In this document: positions 38,500 to 48,659 of the stretch, piece after piece | Position numbering within the stretch: the first letter of the stretch is position 1 | Layout of the letters: every line of letters starts with the position of its first letter | Source: Seriola aureovittata | Taxonomy: Eukaryota; Chordata; Actinopteri; Carangiformes; Carangidae | Assembly: GCF_021018895.1 (NCBI RefSeq) | Contig: NC_079373.1 | Span: 23,821,376-23,885,375 of the forward strand | DNA: 64,000 nt | Reading direction: 5' to 3' | The notes under the pieces: generated by a model | Told to the model about the DNA's origin: nothing | Database searches by the model: none | Seen by the model: only the letters and a program-made list of their open reading frames with translations | Program-made: the position numbers and the translations under genes

Positions 38500-39045
38500 A
38501 GGTGTTTCTATTAGGGCCCCGTTCGTACCCACCGCGTTGACGACACATTGAGATCCGATCGTCCAGGTAACATTCGAAGGCGGTCTGGGCCGCACGTGGC
38601 CACATTCTCTTAACAGTGTGTATGCCAACATGTCCTGGACCACACTGAAGCAAAAGTATGTACTCAATCGCGCACCAATCGCAACATCTGAAAAGTTCGG
38701 AAAGCCCATAGAAATACGTGACGAGTGCGTCGAACATCTTGGCCGATTTAGTTCGCCTAGAACGTGCCAAGAAATAGACCCAGCCTGTATCGTCTTGATT
38801 TCTTCTTTTAATTTCCAGCAGACTAGGCACAGGGAGTGTGCATTGTTGCTTCCCGCTGGTTTCGTCTTTGTAAACAGAAATCACGTACATGTTTATTTGC
38901 ATATAAAGCAGGGAAGTGAGACATAAGTGGTCAATCGAGACGTATGCGAAGACGCATTCTAATGCAGGTGTGAATCGATGTGCTTAGAGCTGTCCATTTG
39001 TGATGAGATCACCCAAGACGCATGTTAATGCCAGGTAATAACAGA
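38500..39045. mobile_element. Degraded DNA-transposon-like repeat
   Basis: The block holds several phrases I know from an abundant fish repeat: acattgagatccgatcgtcc, ggcggtctgggccgcacgtg, gatgtgcttagagctgtcc, gatgagatcacccaagacgc and atgttaatgccaggtaa. The density of GATC and CG steps sets it apart from its surroundings. Long frames on both strands (to 232 codons on the minus strand) cross it but show no transposase signature I can name. Edges are approximate. Confidence 0.5.
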
Positions 39046-39929
39046 GCCTTTAAGTCGGAAATGTAGTGTCAGAGACGATCTAAACATATTTAACTGACTA
39101 TCCGCGTAGTTTAACAAAGATAACTCATTAGAACTGAAACTTCGCTGCTGACTGGAATCTCTTAACGAACATGTTCTAACCAGCAGTAATGAAGAAGAAG
39201 TGACGCTGACCTTTAAACTCTCTGCTTCTGGTCAGCTGGTAATTGAAGCTCATTCTACTCATTCATCTTCACTCATTAAGTCAATCAATGTGGAAATGTG
39301 AACCGATTGTAATGTAAATGTAGAGAGAGAGGAGAGAGACAGGATCTTAAAAAATGAAACGGTGGCATTGAGGGGAACGTGACTCATTAAAATACAGCAA
39401 AGAGAAGCAAAAAAACACAGACCAGCAACAAGGACATGAACTACAGTCATTCGGGCAGGAGGAAATGAAAGGAGCGGAGCAATGACGAGAAAAAGCCTGG
39501 GGTTTTCCAGGGGTAGAATACAATGGTAAACACGTCAACAGGACCGAGTCTCTGAAGGGGGAAATCAACAAAGAATCTATTGACCTGCTTGGACTGACTG
39601 GTGACAGGTTGCATTATATCTAAAAGTGTAGAAATAGCCAAATGAAATTGTTTAATAGATTTTCAATTTTCAGCAAAAATCTGTGAAATCAGTGACGGGT
39701 CACTGTGTTTTCGCCACAACGCTGAAACTGTCAGAGGGCAGAAATGTCACCTCTGACCCTCTCTTTGTGCTCGCAACATAAAATACTGATTAAATCTCTG
39801 TCAGTGCATGAACGGAACTCTTACCAAGACCTTGTCCATGATGTACAAATGTGTTGTTTGTTGCCAGGACAAAGATTTCCATTGTTTTGGCATTTCATGA
39901 ACTTCTTGAAAATTACTTGACAATGCTAT

Positions 39930-40565
39930 ACGTAGCGCCACAGGAATGAGTCCCGAAACCCGCAAATTAGTTCAGTCCAGTTCCCTGCTCCCGAGGTCGA
40001 TTCGTTTGTTGAATGGCTTTTCAGTTAGATGATTGAAATAAGGCCTGTGGTTAAAACACAAGCTCAAGACATTTTCATGTTTTATTCTAAGACATAAAAT
40101 ATGTCAGTAAATACCCCAGTCACGATTTCTTTAAGCTTTTACGTCCCTTAAAAAAGGCCGGTTGCCAACAACTGGCTGAATGAGACGACAGAGGTTATAT
40201 AACGTGCTCACGCCAAACAGGAGAACTGATCTACTCACCAGTCCACCTTTACAAACTCTACTAACGTTGTAAGGGGAGAGGCTTTTGTAGAAGAGTCGAG
40301 AGCTAAACTGCAGGTTAGAAGTTTAGTGGCGGTGATGTTGAGTTTTAATTGCCTAACTTTAGCTTTTCACTTATGGCGATTGTATTTTTTGGCTTCAAAC
40401 ATCATAAAGTGGAGTTTATTTGTGAAGATTATCTTGCTGAACAAAACATGTTTCATAAAAGTTTGTTTGTCACAGAGTTAATTTTCTCCAGTAATCCAAA
40501 AGCTAGTGTAAAAGTCCCATTGGCTTTTTGTCGAGGGAACCAGGGTGTTGCTGACTTCCGGGTTG
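39930..40565. repeat. Right arm of the 0.55-kb inverted repeat pair
   Basis: Read on the minus strand it gives ccaacccggaagtcagcaac, accctggttccctcgac, aaaaagccaatggg, then on to atgaaaatgtcttgagcttg and actcattcctgtggcgc. This mirrors 36421-36970 in order. Divergence between arms looks considerable, so they are old copies. Confidence 0.72.
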
Positions 40566-40926
40566 GTCTACAAGTCATCTCTGCGGCACTATATAGAGGA
40601 CGGAAGTCGGTCTCAGGTTCGACACCTGCACTGTAGTGACATGCAGCATTTCCACAGGTTGGGTCAAAATCAGCAGTTTCTGACATATTTAATGTGATTG
40701 TACATTTTATGACAGGGACAAAGCGAGAGGAAGGCTATGAGGCGGCCAAGGGCAAGAAAAAAAAGGAGGCAGAGGCAGAAGAATGGGGCGAGCAGCAGGG
40801 AGGAGGAGGTAGTAGGGGGGGTCGTTGAGGGAGGGTGGGGGGGCGTTTGCTGGTGAATGAGAGCAGAATTCATTTGGAGGTGAATAGAAACAGCTTGGCT
40901 CCTTTCAGACGGACTTCTGTCATGCT

Positions 40927-40957
<31 letters not shown>
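40927..40957. repeat. G31 homopolymer
   Basis: An uninterrupted run of 31 G. It is the longest G run in the window and could form G-quadruplexes. The length is uncertain because such runs are hard to sequence. Confidence 0.9.
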
Positions 40958-42987
40958 CGTGCCGCAGGGGCCAAAGGGCCAATGTTAACACCAGGGCTGC
41001 TACACACTTTATATGCTAACACGCTACAGAGACACTGGCAGGGATACAACACACACACACACACACACAGACACACGCAGGTACCGAGTGAAAAGAGGGG
41101 CTGCTGGGAGTCGTCTGCTTCTATTGTGTGTGTGTGTGTGTGAAAGAAATCCAAGCATACTTGATGAAGAGGAATGAGACACATTTGTCCCCATGAATCC
41201 AAACACACCTACACATTTCATTACATTTACAGACTTCAAGCCGCTGGTCTACAACTATAAGAGGTTGGTACCAGATCGGCTTTTCAACTCTCTGATGGCG
41301 CCGCAGTGAGACACGGTCCTACCTGATCACAGCCACATAAAAACACAACTGCTGCTCCACAATTTCACCTTGTTCTGTTAAATGACTTGTTTCATTGAAT
41401 GCATCTGCTGCTAAACTGAAAAGAAGAGTTTTATAGGGAGTTTTATGGCCCATTATTGCCTTAATTCTGTTTAGAGATTTTCTGGCTGGGAAATTAATCA
41501 CAAAAGAATCTGTTATGGAAACAACTTAATTTCTCTTGAGCATTAAAATGTAAAAGTTCATTTAGCAGCAAATATGTCAGTATGTGAAGATGAGACTAAT
41601 AATCCTGTAAAGTGCAAGAAAGAGAAATGTGTTGGGGTTTTTTTTGCACAGACACTGAAAATCTATTTGTCTCTTATTGTGCTCTGGTCCGGATAACTGA
41701 CCTATAATGTGCGGCATCAACAGTGAGGATGTGGCTGATGGTTTGAGGTGTTGTGCACTTGGTATAAAGCGAGTAGGAGCTGCATTTTCAGACCGTGAAG
41801 AAAGTATTTTCTAATTGTCGTGCACATATAAGTGGGAAATATTGTACTTTCCACTCTGCAGATTCATATCTTACGTGCAAAAGCAAAGATAAGAGATGTT
41901 GTGAACACGGTTGTTTGGATTACATTGACTTAAAACCATTATCCAACTGATGCCGAGTGCAATGAAACCGTTTCCCAGTCTAGTCCTGGTCGCCACTGTG
42001 GTCGTGTCCCTAAACAGCAGAGGGAATCTCTCTTTGGTTTCCCTGTGTACTGAGAGTAAAAAGCCTGAAATGATGAATCTGCACATCGTCTTTGAGAGGA
42101 TGTTGTCAGCTGCTTGATAAAATCCTCCTGCACACAGATGCTATCAAGCTCACAGAGACGATGGTGGCGGTGCATTGTGTGAGACAGGATGCACGAATAC
42201 TGTTTACAGGAAGAAATGAAACCTTGCTGTCGACGAAGGGCGCACACCTCACCGTATGAGCTACTTTGTCGTGCCTACGCAGACTGCCACATGACACCTG
42301 GAGAGAGTTGATATCTTTACTCTTTTAGACAGGAAATAAATAAATCCACTTATCTTACAATTGCAAGTTTTTTTTCTCCTTGAACCAAACCTCCCTATTT
42401 TATATGCTCATAATTCTGCTGTAAGAATATGAAGTTTCAAAATAAAACTTAAGTATGCTGCATACTTCAGTACCTTAATGTTTTTGTCTACCTTGTAAGA
42501 ACTGTACTAAATTATACATTTTTTGACTCACTAGTAAGTATTCTTATTCATTTTTTCTCAATTTCCTTGACTTTTCATGGCTGTAGTTTCTATATATTCC
42601 ATATAAACTCATTTAAAAGATGAATTCCTGCAGGTTCGTCAGCCTCCTAATGTAATTTATCTTGCAGCTGTCACTCCACATGATATCACCTCCTTTAATC
42701 TGATGAAGGTGTTTGCTTGTCCCTACAGTGCGAAGTTAATTAGAGCTCTGGAGGAGTGATATTAGATCAACAGGTCATCAATTAAAAAGCCTTTGTGTGT
42801 GTTTACATTCGGCTGTAAAGGCGCAGATGGCGATAAAATAAATAAATAAATAAAAACCAGCAACCGGTGGAAATGCGTCTTTTGTTTGGTGCGCAAACGT
42901 ATTTAGTTTTTGTGTGGAGGCCATTAACGGGCCGATGGGAGGCGATCAGCGGCCTGTGATGATGACCCCGGTGTGGACCGACCGCTC

Positions 42988-43009
42988 CGCGCGCGCGCGC
43001 GCGCGCGCG
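42988..43009. repeat. (CG)11 dinucleotide repeat
   Basis: A perfect alternating CG tract of 22 bp in a CpG-rich patch about 1.6 kb upstream of the dusp6 promoter. Potential Z-DNA. Confidence 0.93.
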
Positions 43010-44129
43010 TGTATGTCCGCGTTAAAAGTGCGACTGATGATGCGAATGTGTCAATGTACGAAAAAAAGACCCAGAAATCCTGGAATATCATAGAAATATT
43101 ACTAACAGCTTGTTGAACCCGAGGTCACGGCTACAAATGTTAGAGTGGACATTTAAGATCATTAACATCAGTGTTACAGGAATATGAAAGTGATTGTGCT
43201 TCAGTGGGTTGAGTGAGGAGGAGGCAGAGACAGTGACAGTGACATACTGATGCACTGCAGAGCCTCTTCAGCCTGGTGAAGGCTGAGCAGACAGAAATAG
43301 CTCCAGGTCTGTTGTGTGAATGTCACGGAGCTGGATTATTCTGCTGCTTGTTTCACATGCTTTTGATGAAAAGATACACAAACACTGGAGAGTCTGCGCT
43401 GTACAGAAGGACATTTATTGTTTTGACCATGTTATTCATACAGAGGCTGTTGGAATCACCGTGTATATAAAGTCTAGGTGAATGTATGTAAATTCAGGAT
43501 CTGCTCTTATAGCATGAAATTTGCATTACAACATCCTGTGGGGTGTATGTTCTCTACCAGCCTGATCCAAATCTACTGTCTCACCACAATGCAAAGTTAT
43601 GCAAACCAAGTGACAAGATGACACAACACTCACTTGAGTTTGAGAAAAGATGGAGTCGGAGGGACTAATATTTCATGGAGATCTTGCTCCACCTGTTGTG
43701 TGACTCCGACCTTTGACCTCTCTGAATGAAGGCCAGAAAAAAGAGAGTTTCTCCATCATAACACGTCTGCAGGTCGTTATAAAAAAGCCTGTCGTTAAAA
43801 AGAAAAGGTGATTTTCTTCATCCTTTGTTATTCCAATAAAAAAATCAGCCACACATACTTTGTCTTTATTCTCATATTTGTGCCAAAATAAAATGTTTTT
43901 TATTCAAATTTTTATTATAATTATATTTAATTTATTTTTAATATGGTGTTATAATATTGTAACAACAGTTTAAACTTAAAGGTCTCAGTTTTAACTTTCT
44001 GAAAGTTTGTATTTCTTTATTATATACTTGTGTTATTATGGCCTTATACCCCTAGCACTCTTATTTGATACTCTCTCCCCTCCCTCTCTCCCTCCCTCCC
44101 TCTCTCCCTCCCTCCCTCTCTTCCTTCCT

Positions 44130-44606
44130 TCTCCCTGCAGTTCTTCTGTTTGTTTGCACTCACTTGATCCGGAGCGGAAATTCCTCTCCGTTTTTGTGAA
44201 TGACAAACTCATTAACAATTCATCAACACGGGCCGTTCCATCCGGCCCCCGTTTCCAAGGCGACCGCCCCTGGGGCCGCTCTGATTGGCCGGCCGACATA
44301 ATGTATCCAATGAAGCGCCTCCTGTTTGTAGCCATTCAGCAGCCTGGCGCCGCAGAGAGCGCATTGAGCCAGAGCCTGCAGAGCGTCGATTCACACCGCA
44401 GACAAGAGAGGGGGGAACAGGCGGCATCCGCAGGCACAAACAGTCGGACATAACCCGCATGGTTCGCAGCCACAGACTACACCTCCCCTCCTCCTCCTCT
44501 AGCCGACCGGTCTGCACTGAATCTCCGAGAAGGAACCCAGAGGTGTAGGAAGCCGCCGCGCTTGGATCCGTGGAGTTATATAAGAGCAGAGGAAGCGTCA
44601 GCCCCG
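44130..44606 (+). promoter_or_regulatory. dusp6: dusp6 proximal promoter
   Basis: The DNA becomes GC- and CpG-rich here and remains so through exon 2. Visible motifs are an ETS-like pair CGGAAATTCC (44175-44184), a GC box CCGCCC (44264-44269), an inverted CCAAT box ATTGG (44284-44288), a CCAAT box (44307-44311) and a TATA box TATATAAG (44577-44584). DUSP6 is known to be induced by FGF/ERK signalling through ETS factors, so the ETS-like pair is a reasonable candidate input, but that is inference. The TATA box places transcription start near 44605-44615. Confidence 0.7.
44577..44584 (+). promoter_or_regulatory. dusp6: dusp6 TATA box
   Basis: TATATAAG, flanked by GC-rich sequence, 407 nt before the start codon. 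Confidence 0.72.
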
Positions 44607-44990
44607 TCGCAGGGCCGGTGTGACTCATTGATAAATAACACAGGCTCTCTCCGACCAGATGCATGAATGAGCGCCAGTGTAGGCAGCCCGCAGTCGGGAA
44701 ATCTGTGAAGGGGACCGGTGTTTTAATTGGTCTCTTCCCGGAGCGCACGGGACACTGAGAGACATTTGCAGGGAGAATTTATTGGACTGATTTTGCATTT
44801 TCACTTCACTCTTTTTTGTGTTTTTTCTTACACCTTTGCCCTCAGTTGCTTGTGTTGCTGCGGGCCCTCCGAGCAGCGGAGCGGACTGAAAACACAGACC
44901 TACAGATTGTTTCCTCGCTCGCCTCCTCGCCGCTGCAGCCAGGAAGCTCCCCGCTTTCTCAAAAACATTTTTTCTTACTCCTGCTTATAA
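44607..44990 (+). other. dusp6: dusp6 5' UTR (inferred)
   Basis: About 385 nt from the predicted start of transcription to the ATG. It carries an AP-1-type TGACTCA at 44621-44627 and three upstream ATGs within 11 nt (44659, 44663, 44667). The start point is inferred from the TATA box. Confidence 0.6.
44663..44758 (+). promoter_or_regulatory. Upstream ORF of 31 codons in dusp6 leader
   Basis: ATG at 44663 and TGA at 44756-44758. Two other ATGs overlap it in the other frames: 44659-44670 (three codons and stop) and 44667-44708 (13 codons and stop). All end well before the dusp6 ATG at 44991. They could dampen translation if the transcript starts upstream of them. Confidence 0.5.
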
Positions 44991-45393
44991 ATGCTTGACA
45001 AGCTCAAGCCCGTCGTCCAGCTCGACTCGGTAATGGCGATCAGCAAGACGGTGGGCTGGCTCCGGGAGCAGCTGGAGACGCGCAGGGACGGGCTGCTTGT
45101 GATGGACTGCCGGGCCCAGGAGCTCTACGAGTCGTCGCACGTCGACACGGCCATCAACGTGGCCATACCCAGCCTCATGCTCCGCCGGCTCAAGAAGGGC
45201 AACCTGCCCGTGCGGTCGCTGCTCTCCGACGGGGAGGACCGGGAGAGGTTCGTGCGGAGGTGCAAGACGGACACCATCGTGCTGTACGACGAGTACAGCC
45301 GGGAGTGGAACGAGAATGTGGACGGGGGCTCGGTGCTGGGTCTGCTGCTGAGGAGGATGAAGGACGAAGGCTACAAGGCCTATTATCTGGAGG
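44991..45393 (+). CDS. dusp6: dusp6 coding exon 1
   Basis: 403 nt encoding residues 1-134 plus the first base of Gly135. It covers the rhodanese/CH2 fold and the ERK-docking motif. The first ATG has a weak context (T at -3). An in-frame second ATG at 45033 (Met15, MAISKT) has G at -3 and G at +4. The donor is gagg/gtgagt. Confidence 0.97.
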
Positions 45394-45452
45394 GTGAGTG
45401 CGGTTCATTCACATTTAAGGGCCCCGCGGCCGCTGCTGTTCATTCACACCAG

Positions 45453-45484
<32 letters not shown>

Positions 45485-45696
45485 GCGCAGAGACGGACGG
45501 AGACGCAGTTTAATGTGAAATCTTATTTTGTTTTCATATTAAAATAATATATGTGAAAGAGAATTTATTTAGTTACTGGAAAATAACAACTGTGTGAAAC
45601 TGCAGTCAATGAAAACTCTGTTTGCAGTAAAGAAAAAATAATTCTGCAGCTAAATGAGTGTTAAGTTAAGATGAATAGTTAATATCTTTGCAGTGT

Positions 45697-45727
<31 letters not shown>

Positions 45728-47394
45728 TCATGTAGCGGCCTTCATTGGATCTATCTATGTTTTATCTCCAGGTGGCTTCAGTAAATTCCAGGCCGAGTAT
45801 CCAGCTCTGTGCGAGACCAACCTGGACGGCTCCCCGAACAGCAGCTCCCCTACCGCCCAGGTGCTGGGCCTCGGCGGGCTGCGCATCAGCTCCGACTCCT
45901 CAGACATCGAGTCAGACATAGACCGGGACCCGAGCAGCGCCACGGACTCGGACGGCAGCCCGCTGTCCAACCCGCAGCCCTCCTTCCCGGTGGAGATCCT
46001 GCCGCACCTCTACCTGGGCTGCGCCAAGGACTCCACCAACCTGGACGTGCTGGAGGAGTACGGCATCAAGTACATCCTCAACGTCACCCCCAACCTGCCC
46101 AACCTCTTCGAGAACGCCGGGGAGTTTAAGTACAAGCAGATCCCCATCTCGGATCACTGGAGCCAGAACCTGTCTCAGTTCTTCCCCGAGGCCATCAGCT
46201 TCATCGGTAAGTTTTCCTGCAGAGCTGGAAACACACTGCAGCTCCTCTGGCTGCAAACTGCCCCCCCCCCCCCGTTCTGGTGTTTACATCCATTCACTTT
46301 TAGATCTTCAAATCATGATTATTTTCATTAATGATAATTTTTTATTAATGAAGAAACTGCAAATTATTGACTACTCTTCTAATTCTGTCTGTCCAACAGT
46401 CCAGAATTATAAATATACATAAACAATGACATGAGAAAAAGCAGCAACTCCTCACATGTGAGAAACAGCAACCAGTTTATCAATTGATTATTGATTAATC
46501 ATTTCACCACTATTAGCTTCAGTTCCTCACATGAAGACCTTCTGTGATTGTTTTGAATATTGTGCAGACAAAGTGAAGGGAACAGCAGCAGATAGCGAGG
46601 GACATAATCTCATTAATTTGATATGTGTTATCAACGCCAGGAAGTTCTTAGGTTCTTATTGTGCAATTGAGATTAGATGAGGTGTCCCTGGCCGTGGTCT
46701 TATCAGTCAATCAGGCGGGGACACACAGAGCGGGCAGATTAAGGCCATTGTGTTTGAGGCAGAGGAATACAAGTCTGCCTCTAATGGCGCACAGGCTAAA
46801 ATGCACTGTGTACAAATGATTTGACTTCAATGGAAGACATCCTGGCCTATCTCTCGTCCCGGGGCTTGTGTAATTGCAGCACAAAGGGCGACGTTGAAAC
46901 AGGAGTACGGGGAGAGTGAGCGAGGGGGAGGGCGGTAATTCGAGCGCAACAGGAAGGAAGTGGCATTGAAAGTAATCTAGGACATGGCACTGCCCCCCTC
47001 CTCCTCTCTCCCCCTCCACATTACAAAAGGAGCCATTTACAGGCCCTGTTGACATCCTGTTCGCCTTGACAGGGTGCCCTCATGACTCCTACGTTTACAC
47101 GCCCAAATGGCACCATTGTCGGAGTAACCCTAGCAAGCGGAAGAATGGTTTAATAGACCGTAATAGTCAATTTCCCAGCCGGCTACTCTAGGCCAAAAAA
47201 AAAACCCAAAGAATGTCGGCTCTGTTTATGTGTGCTACTGCTGCAGCCTCTGTTTGTTGACTGACACGCCTGGGAGATAGTCAGGATAATAACTTCCGCT
47301 GCTCTCCCTCCCTGGAGCCGCTCCAACTTCCAACACAGCTTGACTTAAATGTCACAGATGTTTATCGCCAGTTTTGTTCCGTCTCTGTTAAAAA

Positions 47395-47461
<67 letters not shown>

Positions 47462-47986
47462 GGACTTTTCATCACTTGCATTTCTGAAAGTGCAAATAAG
47501 CAATTCATAAAATGGAAAATGTTTTTAAAGCTTAGTTGACTCCCAGAAGAAAACGATGAATCGATTAGTCGTTAAAGAATCAATCATTCACAGCTCTAAG
47601 GTGTGGTTTATTTAGCTGCCGTTGGAACAGGTCTATAACGTTTCCCCCCTTCCCCCCCCCCCCCCCCCCCAGATGAAGCGAGAGGCCAGAAGTGCGGCGT
47701 CCTGGTCCACTGCCTGGCTGGCATCAGCCGCTCTGTGACGGTGACGGTGGCGTACCTGATGCAGAAGCTCAACCTGTCCATGAACGACGCCTATGACATC
47801 GTCAAGATGAAAAAGTCCAACATCTCACCCAACTTCAACTTCATGGGCCAGCTCCTGGACTTTGAGCGCACGCTGGGCCTGAAGAGCCCGTGCGACAATC
47901 GCATGGCGGCGCCGAGCCAGCAGCTCTACTTCACCACCCCGACCAACCACAACGTCTTCCAGCTGGACCCCCTGGAGTCCACGTGA
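44991..47986 (+). CDS. dusp6: dusp6, dual specificity phosphatase 6 (MKP-3), complete
   Basis: A cytoplasmic MAP kinase phosphatase that removes phosphate from the Thr and Tyr of the ERK1/2 activation loop and acts as a negative feedback regulator of FGF/RTK-ERK signalling. The coding sequence joins 44991-45393, 45772-46206 and 47673-47986 (1152 nt, 383 aa; human is 381 aa). Both introns are in phase 1. A rhodanese-like/CH2 domain fills about residues 20-145, with the kinase-interaction motif [11 protein letters not shown] starting at Arg65. A Ser/Asp-rich linker (about 150-205) follows, with a Leu-rich VLGLGGLRI that is a candidate export signal. The phosphatase domain (about 206-350) holds the general acid Asp262 and the signature H292-C-LAGIS-R299 with nucleophile Cys293, the same number as in human. 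The start agrees with the vertebrate MxDxLxPV N terminus. DUSP7 and DUSP9 are excluded by the N terminus and by linker wording ([17 protein letters not shown]). Confidence 0.97.
45394..45771 (+). other. dusp6: dusp6 intron 1
   Basis: A 378-bp phase-1 intron (gtgagt...ctccag). It contains a run of 28 T (45457-45484) and a CA tract (45697-45725) about 45 bp before the acceptor. Confidence 0.95.
45772..46206 (+). CDS. dusp6: dusp6 coding exon 2
   Basis: 435 nt covering residues 135 (part) to 279 plus one base of Asp280. It encodes the end of the CH2 domain, the acidic Ser-rich linker, and the first half of the phosphatase domain with Asp262 in [17 protein letters not shown]. The donor is atcg/gtaagt. 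Confidence 0.97.
46590..47340 (+). promoter_or_regulatory. Candidate intronic enhancer of dusp6
   Basis: A repeat-free block inside intron 2. ETS-type motifs occur at 46638-46645 (CAGGAAGT), 46951-46961 (two overlapping, AGGAAGGAAGT) and 47292-47298 (ACTTCCG, the reverse of CGGAAGT). There are also TAAT-type sites and a GATA-like cttatca. The block looks constrained by its lack of low-complexity sequence relative to its surroundings, but there is no alignment to prove it. Confidence 0.35.
47397..47463 (+). repeat. (TG)24 followed by G19 in dusp6 intron 2
   Basis: A perfect TG tract of 48 bp runs straight into 19 G. A complementary C19 run lies 189 nt downstream at the splice acceptor. Confidence 0.93.
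47673..47986 (+). CDS. dusp6: dusp6 coding exon 3
   Basis: 314 nt to the TGA at 47984-47986. It encodes the catalytic loop [10 protein letters not shown], the helices [20 protein letters not shown] and [19 protein letters not shown], and the C terminus ending LDPLEST, very close to mammalian DUSP6. The insert [20 protein letters not shown] accounts for part of the two-residue length difference from human. Confidence 0.97.
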
Positions 47987-48651
47987 GGCTCCGCCGTCGC
48001 CACCCCCCCTTCCTCTCCTTTGCCGGAGGTTTTGCGGGCCTCCTGTCGGAAAAGCTGCAAAAAAAAGTTTCTCTTTTTCCCGTCGTCTGCCGTGCGACTG
48101 GGCTCTTGACGTTATTGATACAGCTGGTTTGAGGCGACAGCTGCCGAGCGCGGTTACTGCAGGGCAGCAAAGCTGTCTGGCGCAAGATGCAGCTGCTGTT
48201 GACTAAATGAGGAGAGACAGTAAAAGAGACAAGACAGAAAAAGAGGAAGCGAGTCGTTTGAAGAGTTGCAGATACTTTCTACAGTCCTATATCGCTGTTG
48301 GACTCTTGAGGTCTTTTATCTCTTTTGTCATTGTGAGGAAACTTCAAGTGATTTGTGGGACAGCCGTACGTTATGCTTCAAAGTTCCTAGGCTGGTGTGC
48401 CAAAGATACATGATTGTTCAAACTGGACAGATCTAAAAATGAAAACCTTTTTTAATGTTTGTTTTGGGGTCTGGCACTGGTCTCCCCCCACCCCCACCCT
48501 CCAGCCCCCGAGACCTCAGGGAGCGTCCTCTCCCTCGTCTTCTGTGAAGACTTGCCTGTGTGGGGGCCGAAGCACCTCAGCTTTACATGGCACACTATAT
48601 ACTGGACTCGATTTTACAATTTGTGGAGTCTTTTCAAACATTTATACATTG

Positions 48652-48659
48652 TGTATATA
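48652..48659 (+). promoter_or_regulatory. Pumilio-type element in dusp6 3' UTR
   Basis: TGTATATA fits the UGUANAUA consensus of PUF proteins, in an A/T-rich stretch next to an ATTTA. It is a single short match, so chance is possible. Confidence 0.4.

Larger units (their letters stand above)
40566..44130. other. Upstream flank of dusp6, no gene recognised
   Basis: Holds a G31 run, two short CA/TG tracts, an AT-rich unique region and a CpG-dense patch with (CG)11. A block at 42600-42790 has clustered homeodomain-type TAAT/ATTA motifs. No coding exon fits. Confidence 0.55.
46207..47672 (+). other. dusp6: dusp6 intron 2
   Basis: A 1466-bp phase-1 intron. It has a C run after the donor, a unique non-repetitive core (46590-47340) with several ETS-type motifs, a TG tract (47397-47444) followed by G19 (47445-47463), and a C19 run (47652-47670) that directly abuts the acceptor AG. 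Confidence 0.95.

Noticed and set aside
38204..38902. 232-codon minus-strand frame
   Set aside because: It crosses a CA tract and a dispersed repeat; part may be transposon-derived, but I see no transposase motif and cannot assign a function.
44212..44748. 178-codon minus-strand frame over the dusp6 promoter
   Set aside because: It lies in CpG-rich promoter/leader DNA where stops are rare. No homology is seen and its frame overlaps a well-supported gene on the other strand.
45809..46129. Frames antisense or shifted to dusp6 exon 2
   Set aside because: They are shadows of the GC-rich coding exon; the dusp6 frame gives the conserved protein.
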